Shown: one piece after another, positions 55,276 through 64,000 of the stretch
Layout: every line of letters starts with the position of its first letter
Position numbering within the stretch: the stretch's first letter is position 1
Assembly: GCA_027257055.1 (NCBI GenBank)
Contig: JAPVLO010000233.1
Coordinates: 1,054,001-1,118,000, forward strand
Direction of reading: 5' to 3'
DNA length: 64,000 bases
Source: Cephalopachus bancanus
Lineage: Eukaryota; Chordata; Mammalia; Primates; Tarsiidae
Position numbers and translations under genes: made by a program
The notes under the pieces: model-generated
What the model saw: the letters and a program-made list of their open reading frames with translations, nothing else
Database searches by the model: none
Told to the model about the DNA's origin: nothing

Positions 55276-58200
55276 ATGATAGGGATAAACTCTCACATTT
55301 CAGCAATTAGCCTGAATGTGAATGGACTAAACACACCACTGAAAAGACATAGAATGGAAAAATGGATAAAATATCACCAGGCAACAATATACTGCCTTCA
55401 AGAGACCCATCTCACTAGAAAGGACATACACAGACTCAAAGTAAGAGGATGGGATACAAATATTCAGGTGAATGGAACACAAAAGAAAGGAGGAGTTGTG
55501 ATCCTGATTTCAGACAAAATACCATTTAAGCTATCAAAAATTAAAAAAGATACAGAGGGCCACTACATAATGATAAAAGGTTCACTTCATCAACAAGAAA
55601 TATCTATCCTAAACATATATGCACCCAACATAGGTGCGCCAACTTTCATAAAGCAACTTCTAGGAAAACTAAAGAAAGATATCGACTCTACTACCATCAT
55701 AACAGAGGACTTTAATACCCCACTCACAACCCTGACAGATCATCAGGTCAAAAAATCAGCAAGGAGATCCAGAACCTCAATGAGAATCTGGACCAAATGG
55801 ACTTAATTGATACCTACAGAACACTCCATCCAAAGACCACAGAATATACATTCTACTCATCACCACATGGAACATATTCTAAGATCGACCACATAATTGG
55901 ACATAAATAAAGCATAAGCAAATTTAAAAGGTCTGAAATTCTACCATGCACCTTCTCAGACCACAGTGGAATAAAAATAAATATTGACACCAACAAGGTG
56001 CCCACAAAACCCACAAAGACATGGACACTAAACAGCATGTTGCTAAACAACTCCTGGGTCAATGATGAAATCAAAACAGAGATCAAAAGATACCTGGAAA
56101 CAAATGAAAATGAAGAAACATCTTACCAAAGTCTCTGGGACACCTTGAAAGCTGTAGTAAGAGGGGAATTTATATCCCTGCAAACACACATGAAGAAAAT
56201 GGAAAGAACACAAATTAACAGCCTAACAAGCCACCTAAGGAAGCTGGAAAAACAAGACCACAAAAACCCTAATTTCAGCAGAAGAATCCAGATCACCAAA
56301 ACAAAAGCCCAAATCCAGGACATAGAAGACAAAAAGATAATACAAAAAAATCAATGAAACAAAAAGCTGATTCTTTGAAAGGATAAACAAGATCGATGGT
56401 CCCCTAGCTAGACTGACCAAGAAAAAATGAGAAAAAAACCAAATAAGCACAATCAGAAACACAAAAGATGAAGCCACATCTGACCCTGAAGAAATACAAA
56501 AGATCATTAGAGACTACTACATACACTTGTATGGAAACAAACTTGAAAATCTTAAGGAAATGGAGGACTTTCTGACATCACACAGTCTACCTGGGTTGGA
56601 ACAAGAAGAAATTGAGACCCTAAATAGACCAATAACAATCAAGGAAATCAATTATGTAATAAGAAAACTTCCTACAAAAAAAAAAGCCCTGGTCCAGATG
56701 GCTTTCCAGCAGAATTCTACAAGACATTTAAGGAGGAGCTGATACCAATCCTACTGAAGGTATTCCAGGCGATTAAAAAAGATGGAACTCTCCCCAAATC
56801 ATTTTATGAAGCCAACATCACATTGATACCCAAGCCAGGTAAAGATCCAACAAAGAATGAGAGCTACAGGCCAATATCTTTGATGAACATAGATGCTAAA
56901 ATTCTCAACAAGATCCTAGCAAACTGGATTCAGCAATACATCTCAAAAATCATCCATCATGAACAAGTAGGCTTCATTTCTGGGATGCAAGGCTGGTTCA
57001 ACATTCGTAAACCATAAATGTAATTAAATACATCAACAGATGTCAAAACAAAAACCACATGATTATATCATTATATGCAGAAAAAGCTTTTGATAAAATC
57101 CAGCACCCCTTCTTGATAAAAACCCTTGAACATCTAGGCATACGGGGAACATACCTCAAAATAGTAAAAGCCATCTACGAGAAACCCACAGCCAGCATAC
57201 TCCAGAATGGAAAAAATTGAAATCATTTCCCCCGAAAACTGGAACAAGACAAGGATGCCCACTCTCACCCCTCCTGTTCAACATAGTATTGGAAGTCCTG
57301 GCTAGAGCAATCAGAGAAGAGAAGGCAATAAGGGGTATTCAAATAGGAAAAGAGGAAGTCAAGTTATCTCTCTTTGCAGATGATATGATTGTGTACCTTG
57401 AAAACCCAAGAGAATCTGTCAAAAACCTCCTTACACTGATAAAGGCCTTTGGCAAAGTTTCAGGATACAAAATAAATGTACAAAAGACAATCACATTTCT
57501 CTACACCAATAATAAACAAACAGAAACCCAAATAAAAAACACAATTCCATTCACAATAGCCACAAAAAAATGAAATACCTTGGCATCTTCCTAACCAGAG
57601 ACGTGAAAGACCTTTACAATGAAAACTACAAAACGCTGCTCAAAGAAATCAAAGATGACACGAACAAGTGGAAAAATATCCCATGCTCATGGATTGGAAG
57701 AATCAACATTGTCAAGATGTCCATCTTACCTAAGGCAATCTACAAATTCAATGCAATACCCATCAAATTACCAGCAACATTCTTCTCAGACCTAGAAAAG
57801 ACAACACAGGAATTCATATGGAAACACAAATGTCCAAGAATAGCCAAAACGTTCCTCAGCAAAAAAAAAAAAAACAACAAAGCAGGTGGTATCACATTAC
57901 CAGACTTCAAACTTTACTATAAAGCTACAATCATCAAAACAGTTTGGTATTGGTATAGGAACAGGCATATAGATCAATGGAATAGAATTGAGATTCCAGA
58001 AGCAAAACCTCAATTTCTAAACCAACTCATCTTCGACAAAGCCTCCACCACCTACCACTGGGGAGAGGAGAACCTATTTAGTAAATGGTGCTGGGAAAAC
58101 TGGCTGACCACATGCAGAAGATTGAGATAGGACCCCTATCTATCCCCATGCACAAAGGTTAGCTCCAAATGGATCAGAGAACTAAATGTAAAACCTCAAA

Positions 58201-58985
58201 CCATAAGAACCTTAGAAAATGAAGGAAATACCCTCATGGAAATCGGAACTGGCATTCAATTCCTGAACAAAACCCAAAACACGCAGGTCATAAGAGAGAA
58301 GATAGACAAGTGGGAACTTATTAAACGGACAAGCTTCTGCAAAGCCAAAGAAACCATCAAGAGAGCAGGGAGACAGCCTACAGACTGGGAAAAAGTATTT
58401 GCCAACACCAGGTCTGAGAAAGACTTAACATCCTGGATCTACAAGGAACTCAAATGTGCTGAAAAGAAAAAAATAAACAACCCCATTATAAAATGGGCAA
58501 AAGATATGAACAGACACTTCACAAAGGAAGACATCCGAGCAGCCAACAGACACATGAAGAAATGTTCAACCTCACTAATCATCAGGGAGACGCAAATCAA
58601 AACCACACTGAGATACACCTAACCCCAGTCAGAATGGCAATCATCAACAACTCAAAAAATAACAGCTGCTGGAGAGGGTGTGCAAAAAGGGAACATTTCT
58701 ACACTGTTGGTGGGAGTGTAAACTAGTGCAACCTCTGTGGAAAGCAGTGTGGAGATTCCTAAAAGCCCTAAACATCAACCTCCCATATGACCCCACAATC
58801 CCCCTACTGGGAATATACTCTGAAGAACTCAAATCACTCTATAAAAAAGATACCTGCACACATATGTTTATCACAGCATTGTTCACAATAGCAAGAAGCT
58901 GGAAGCAACCATCTGCCTATCAAAAGAGTACTGGATTAAAAAAATGTGGTTCATATACACGATGGAATACTACGCAGCCATAAAA
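55276..58985 (+). pseudogene. L1 ORF2, several frameshifts
   Basis: Starts ATG at 55276 (MIGINSHISAISLNVNGLNT). Endonuclease motifs: CLQETHLT, IITEDFNTPL (usual GDFN is EDFN here), and SDHSGIK read in another frame near 55950. [15 protein letters not shown] break at 56690 in an A run, [39 protein letters not shown] (57373). C-terminal region to about 58980. The breaks are single-base indels, mostly in A runs. Confidence 0.88.
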
Positions 58986-59320
58986 AAGAACAAAATCATG
59001 AATTTTGCTGCAACCTGGATGGAACTAGAGTCTATAATACTGAGTGACCTCTCACAGAAACAAAGATCCGAATATCACATGTTCTCATTCATATAACGGA
59101 CCTTGAACATCCAATGTAATACTATAAGAAAATGACTGACAGTACTGGGAAACTATGGGTGGGGGGAGGGAGATGGGATTAACAGTAACAAATATCTGTC
59201 TGGGGATGGGGAAACACCTCTTATCAACAGGGTGCCTGAATGGAACGTAATTGTATACCTAACCCTTAACTGTACCCCACAACATCATAATAAAAAATAT
59301 TTTAAAAAAAAGAAAAAAAA

Positions 59321-59515
59321 AGAAGAGGATTGACAGTAGCGGGAAACTGCAGGGGAGGAGGGCGAGGGGGGAGGTGGGATTGACAGTAGTTGATATCTGC
59401 TTGGGGAATGTGGGGGGGACATTTCATCAATAAGGGTACCTGCACAATGAATATTTATATACCTAACCCTGAATTGTACCCTACAATTTTAAAATCAAAA
59501 TTTAAAAGAGGAAAA
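59321..59515 (+). mobile_element. Second L1 3' tail directly after the first
   Basis: GAGGATTGACAGTAGCGGGA, a G-rich tract, CCCTGAATTGTACCCTACAA and AAAATCAAAATTTAAAAG: a separate L1 3' end that the 54-59 kb copy abuts. Confidence 0.8.
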
Positions 59516-59647
59516 AATTAATAAAACAAAAATAATTCAGTTTCCATGCAGTTATTAGCTTGAAAATACAGCAAACTATTGGGTACAAAGGCAAAGCCTA
59601 AATAATCAGATGCTGAATACTGAAAAGCTGAATAGAAACTATCTTAG

Positions 59648-59884
59648 ATATACAACTGACCCTTGAACAGCACGGATTTAAATTCCACAAGTAGACTTAT
59701 ACGCACATTTTTTCCACCAAGCATGGATTGAAAATATGGTATTTGTGGGATGTAAAACCTGCATTTACTGAGGGCTGACTCAAAGGGTCAACTGTGAGTC
59801 TTGGGTACGAACAAATTAGGGTATATGAGGGGAAGAGGGCCGTCTGGGAACCAATGTCCTGAGAACACAGAGGGACAACTATAT
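59648..59884. mobile_element. Tigger/MER2-type DNA transposon
   Basis: ACTGACCCTTGAACAGCACG at left, GGGAACCAATGTCCTGAGAA then GAGGGACAACTATA at right. Body text TTATACGCACATTTTTTCC and GAAAATATGGTATTTGTGGG is typical of this group. Confidence 0.75.
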
Positions 59885-60304
59885 ACATTTGACACGGTGA
59901 GATAGCAAAATTAAGCCTGGTATTTCAATATCTAATAGCAAACAAAGGGGGCATGAATACCAGGCAAGAGCAGCAGTGGGAGGGAATTTGTCAATTGCCT
60001 GAAACATTGTTTAAGGAAAGCAGCAAGTCAGTGAGAGAGAGAGAGAAAGAGAGAGAGAAACTTAAATTAAGAAATATGTGAATATCAACTTTCAACAGCC
60101 AATTATGTGTCAGAAAGAAAACTCCAGCATATTTTGTGAAAGAAACAAACTTATAGCATCTTCCAGCTTGAAGACCAGAAGATTGCGATAAATGAATTGC
60201 CTGATCCACCCATGTCTTCTGCCACGAGTTTTCCTTACTTGATCCCTACCTCTCTGAAATTTGTAAAAACGTATTAATAGTGTATTGTAAATTTGTAAAA
60301 CTCA
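59885..60304. other. No gene recognised
   Basis: Contains a short GA-rich run at about 60034-60058, otherwise unassigned. Confidence 0.5.
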
Positions 60305-60432
60305 TATTTTTACTAAAGAAATGGCATCTTGCTATGTTGTCAAGACTGGCCTTGAACTCCTAGATTCAAACTATTCTCCTGTCTCAATGTCCAAATTTCT
60401 GGGACTATAGATACAAGTCACCACACAGATCA
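60305..60432 (-). mobile_element. Old Alu/FLAM monomer
   Basis: TTGCTATGTTGTCAAGACTG, CTTGAACTCCTAGATTCAAA and TTTCTGGGACTATAGATACA form a diverged single 7SL-derived arm. Confidence 0.65.
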
Positions 60433-60464
60433 TCACTTTGAATAAATTTTGTATGTGTAGGCAC

Positions 60465-60671
60465 GTGTGTCTGTTTACACACACATAGCTAAGAACTCAT
60501 ATTTATAGCGGCTTGAAAATAAAGAGGTTTGCATTTCTCTGATAATGAGTGAGGCTGAGCACATTTTCATGTGTCTGTTGGCTGTCCGTATATCTTACCA
60601 CCTAACCCCAGTAAGAATGGCCATCATTAATAAAACAAACAACAGATGCTGGCGAGGATGCGGAGAAAAAA
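60465..60671 (+). repeat. Left arm of a long inverted repeat
   Basis: Starts GTGTGTCTGTTTACAC and ends GGATGCGGAGAAAAA. It is the reverse complement of 61153-61362 with only a handful of mismatches and one 3-nt indel. It covers 66 bp of non-L1 DNA, a short minus-strand L1 piece and the start of a plus-strand L1 piece. Confidence 0.92.
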
Positions 60672-61445
60672 GTACGCTTCTACACTGCTGGTGGGAATGC
60701 AAACTAGTGCAACCTCTTTGGAAGACAGTGTTGCGATTTCTGAAAGTACTAGAAATTGACCTTCCATATGACCCAGCAGTTCCCCTGTTGGGAATATACC
60801 TGGAGGAACTCAAATCATTCTACAAAAAAAGATACCCGCACACATATGCTTGTTGCAGCTCTATTCACAATAGCAAAAACATGGAACCAATGACATTGCC
60901 CATCGAAGCTGGACTGGATAAAGAAAATGTGGTACATATACACAATGGAATATTATGCAGCCTTAAAGAAGGACAAATAGATGGGCTTCGCAGCAACTTG
61001 GGTGGATTTGGAGTTGATCATACTCAGTGATCTATCACAGAAACAAAGAACAGAGTACCATATGTTCTCACTCATAAGCAGACCTCGAGCAATTATAACA
61101 CTATAAGAAAGCATTTGCAGTAATGGGAAACTGTCAGTAATGGGAAACTGTCCTTTTTCTCCACATCCTTGCCAGCATCTGTTGTTGTTTGTTTTATTAA
61201 TGATGGCCATTCTTACTGGGGTTAGGTGGTAAGATATACGGACAGCCAACAGACACATAAAAAAGTGCTCAGCCTCACTCATCATCAGAGAAATGCAAAC
61301 CTCTTTATTTTCAAGCCGCTATAAATATGAGTTCTTAGCTATGTGTGTATAAACAGACACACAACAACAAGGGTACCTGCATAATCAATGTTTATATACC
61401 TAACTCTGAATTGTACCCCACATATTTATAATAAAAAATAATATG
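60597..61445 (+). mobile_element. L1 3' end with fold-back rearrangement
   Basis: ORF2 C-terminus (CCACCTAACCCCAGTAAGAA, CACTGCTGGTGGGAATGCAA), 3'UTR start, then a switch at about 61150 into the inverted arm, and after 61363 the normal L1 3' end (ACAAGGGTACCTGCATAATC, CTGAATTGTACCCCACATAT). The L1 is therefore interrupted by an inverted copy of its own 5' boundary region. Confidence 0.85.
61153..61362 (-). repeat. Right arm of the long inverted repeat
   Basis: Pairs with 60465-60671 across a 481-bp loop. Same junctions (flank / minus L1 / plus L1) occur inside it in mirror order. Confidence 0.92.
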
Positions 61446-61504
61446 AAAAAGAAAATAAGGAGGTAAAATTTGCTTTCTACATGTATTTTCTCACATATAC
61501 ACTT

Positions 61505-61860
61505 CTTATTTTCAATAGATTTTTACAAATTTTTATTTTAAAGATATAGGTACAATTGAGATTTAAATACACAAATGGTCATTGTCCACATAAAGTTTGG
61601 ACCTCACTTTGGTCGCCACTTTACCAATTTAGATCAGGTGCCCTTATTGATGAAGTGTGCCCCCTCCCCTCCCCCCGGCAGTGTCTCATTACTGACATTC
61701 CCTTTCTTATAGTACTATGACAACTGTTCAGGTCCACTGATGAGTGAGAACTTGTGGTATTCAGTTCTTTATTTCTGTGATAGATCAATGCATATTACAG
61801 ACTTTAAATCCATCCAAGTTGCTGTGAAGTTTATAATTTTGTGTTTTATTCATGTAGGAT
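61505..61860 (-). mobile_element. L1 3' end, minus strand
   Basis: Plus strand: TTAAAGATATAGGTACAATTG, CCCCTCCCCCCGGCAGTGTC and TGATAGATCAATGCATATTA, i.e. a reverse L1 3'UTR and ORF2 end. Confidence 0.85.
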
Positions 61861-62750
61861 GTTATAGTTCTATTCTATTTTGGGTTGTGGTAAGATAGTC
61901 CTTGCAAAACTATATGCACTTGTCCATTTTTATTATGGGCTTTTATGTTTCTGTGTTTTCTCTTTTACGATCAGGCCTTTATAATCACTATTGTATGTAC
62001 TCTCTTGCATATGTAGGGCAAATTAATCATATATACCTCTACACATGAAATCATTCATTTTAGTTGCAAATTGACATTGAGCTCACACAGAGAGTGCCAA
62101 AATATTCCCAGCTTGGTCTAATGTGGACAGTACCATGTTTATCAACTTTATAGTTTCTGTAAGGAACACACTTTTGGTTTCACTGATTTTTCTCTACTGT
62201 TTGTCACATATGTATGTACCTGCTGAAAGGAGTTCAATTCCTTCCAGGCAGGTTTACATCGGATTTGGACAAGTTGGAGAACAGAGGAATCAGACTCATT
62301 ACAACTGTACTCTTTATTTTTAATCATGGCGGCTTGGCAATTACAAAGGGAAAGGGTCTCCACAGTGAGCTTTGACCCTGAACGCTTTAAAGCAGACCTA
62401 CACAATAGTGGTGCAAAGCCAGATTATGAGCACACAGCTATACTTAACATGTTACATTAGTTTGCTTTGTCATAAGTTCTGGTGGGCCAAGGTCTAAGAG
62501 AGCACTATCTCGGTCCAGTGAGGCCAAGGTCTAAGGGAGTGCTATCCAGTTCTGACCAGGTGAGAAAGCCTGACTGACTCCATTTACCTTATAATGCATT
62601 TTTTGCTTGCATTGTATTTCTTTCCTTTTTTCACAAAATTTTAACATTTTAATCCAAAGCATTTCCTTTCTGGAACTTACTTTTTAATGAATTTGCTTGC
62701 TTTTATGCCAAGTTAATTGAAGGAAATGATTCTTTTTTAAATGTTTAGAA
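61861..62750. other. No gene or repeat recognised
   Basis: About 0.9 kb with only chance-level open frames. Confidence 0.5.
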
Positions 62751-62751
62751 A

Positions 62752-62944
62752 TTTTAAATATAAGAATTGTGGGGTACGATACAGGGCTAGTCATACAAAT
62801 GCTCATTATGTATTTACCCTTATTGATGAGGTGTGTCCCTCCCTCCCCTACCAGTTTTCCTCAACTGACAATCCCACCCATACCCCGAGAGTTTCCCACT
62901 ACTGCTGATCCCTTTCTTATAGTATTATGATAATTGTTCAAAAG
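62752..62944 (-). mobile_element. L1 3' end, minus strand, short
   Basis: TTGTGGGGTACGATACAGGG and CCCTTTCTTATAGTATTATG: about 190 bp of reverse L1 3'UTR. Confidence 0.85.
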
Positions 62945-63240
62945 ACAAAAACACTTCAAATAACTTGAAAAGGCACACCTGTCAGACTGACAGCAGACTT
63001 CCCACTTGAAACCCCAAAAGTCAGAAGGGATTGGGGCCCTATCTCCAATTACATCACATAGAACAACTGTCAGGCAAGTATATTTTATCCTGAAAACTTA
63101 AGTTTCATAAATGAGGAAGAAATAACATCTTTCTCAGACAAGCAAATGCCGAGGGAATTTATCAACCCTACAATAAATAATCAAAGAAGTCTAAATACAG
63201 AAAAAAAGATCAAAATACACCAGTAGAAAAATATTTGAAG
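62945..63240 (+). mobile_element. Old L1 ORF1 3' fragment
   Basis: GGCACACCTGTCAGACTGAC, AACCCCAAAAGTCAGAAGGG and AAGCAAATGCCGAGGGAATT encode decayed ORF1 C-terminal sequence. Confidence 0.65.
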
Positions 63241-64000
63241 TAGTTCTTAAAGTGAAAGATATTTATTTTAGGTCTTCCCTCTTTTCTAACACAGACAGTT
63301 GAAGCTTATTTTCCTGGAATACACTGTTTAATCTGCATTACAAGCATTTGGTGAGGTGTATTTTCATTTTTAATTGAGTCAAAATATTGTCTGCTTTACT
63401 TTGAAATGTTTTCTTTAATTCACAGATTATTTCAATATATGTGTATTTTTCTGCAAATATTTTATGATTTTTTGTCATATACTTCTAAGTTAATTCAACT
63501 GTTGTCATAAATTATATTATTTACAATTCAATATTTTAAAATGTATTTTGGTGAATGTTTCATGAACATTACTAAATATTGTAAATTAGAAATTTGGGGG
63601 GAATGTTTCATAAATGTCAATGAGGTAAAAAACGTGATTAAAATGTGGTTTAAGTCTTTTATAACCTCAGTGACTTTTTAATTACTCGTTCTAGAAGCAA
63701 GATGAGTGTTACTGTGTCTACCTATATTGCTGTTCTTAATCTTTTTTTCAGTTCTACTTTTACTTTAATGTTTGCCGAGCTTGCATTTAGAATTACTATG
63801 TTTTGTTCATATATTAATCACTTTGTCAACTGAAGTACTTTTATATATCTCCAGTGTTACCTATTTTTAGTAAGTCCATGTTGAAATCTTTTGATCTCTA
63901 AGTTTGAACATTTTTTACTGAGGTCTATTTTTATACCATTAAATTTACCTGTTTTATGTATACAGTTGATTAGTGATATATTTAAAATTGTGCATTGTCA
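63241..64000 (-). mobile_element. Probable old L1, minus strand
   Basis: AT-rich sequence that reads in places like reverse L1 ORF2 (GTTTAATCTGCATTACAAGC, TTCATATATTAATCAC). Very diverged, so the call is tentative. Confidence 0.4.

Larger units (their letters stand above)
54146..59320 (+). mobile_element. Nearly complete L1 (ORF1, ORF2, 3'UTR), 5'UTR missing
   Basis: About 5.2 kb. It starts just upstream of the ORF1 coiled coil and runs through ORF1 (to 55188), a short A/C-rich inter-ORF spacer, ORF2 (from 55276) and a 3'UTR with a G-rich tract near 59158 and CCCCACAACATCATAATAAA. It is closely similar to the 1-4285 copy. Both ORFs carry a few frameshifts, so it is inactive but young. Confidence 0.93.

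Overview
This window is nuclear DNA from a mammal, almost certainly a primate outside the human/monkey lineage (strepsirrhine or tarsier level; the species cannot be fixed by eye). It holds about ten Alu-type dimeric 7SL SINEs that all share the same unusual linker between the two arms, many young L1 copies of one lineage, MaLR LTRs, MER/Tigger/mariner DNA transposon fossils and ERV LTRs. Most of the 64 kb is layered interspersed repeats with no host coding capacity.

The one host gene I can support lies on the minus strand at about 42.9-53.4 kb. It is a killer-cell immunoglobulin-like receptor (KIR) gene, which places the window in the leukocyte receptor complex. Eight parts of the nine-exon KIR plan can be read in the right order: a 34-nt leader exon, a short second leader exon, D0, D1 and D2 Ig exons, a 105-nt transmembrane exon, a short cytoplasmic exon, and a final exon with KIR-like 3'UTR. 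The stem exon is only a weak candidate. The gene is disabled: stop codons in D0 and D1, a Cys-to-Tyr change in D2, a damaged exon 8 donor, and a tail with no readable ITIM. An old L1 in intron 5 and a MaLR LTR in intron 6 match the layout I remember for human KIR genes.

Layout: 1-4.3 kb, 3' part of an L1 (ORF2, 3'UTR) with a nested Alu. 4.3-6.2 kb, older L1 pieces. 7.5-8.2 kb, MIR and a probable ERV LTR. 9.4-10.2 kb, an L1 3' end. 11.3-13 kb, two Alus. 13.2-14.3 kb, a hAT fossil split by an Alu that is itself split by a solo LTR with two tandem arrays. 15.7-23.3 kb, a MaLR LTR split by a 7.1-kb minus-strand L1 carrying two Alus. 24-26 kb, Alus and a long purine tract. 27.2 kb, a mariner relic. 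29.9-36.2 kb, an old L1 followed by an L1 that keeps its 5'UTR but loses everything after mid-ORF1, with an LTR-like insert. 36.3-38.8 kb, Alu, a nested old L1/Tigger stack and MER5-type DNA. 39.3-41 kb, a 5'-truncated L1. 41.1 kb, a MaLR-like LTR. 42.4-53.4 kb, the KIR pseudogene. 53.8-59.5 kb, an inverted L1 fragment and a nearly complete L1 with ORF1 and ORF2. 59.6-64 kb, Tigger/MER2, an L1-derived long inverted repeat and further L1 fragments.

No bacterial, phage, CRISPR or tRNA features were seen. The reverse-transcriptase reading frames are all LINE-1 ORF2.
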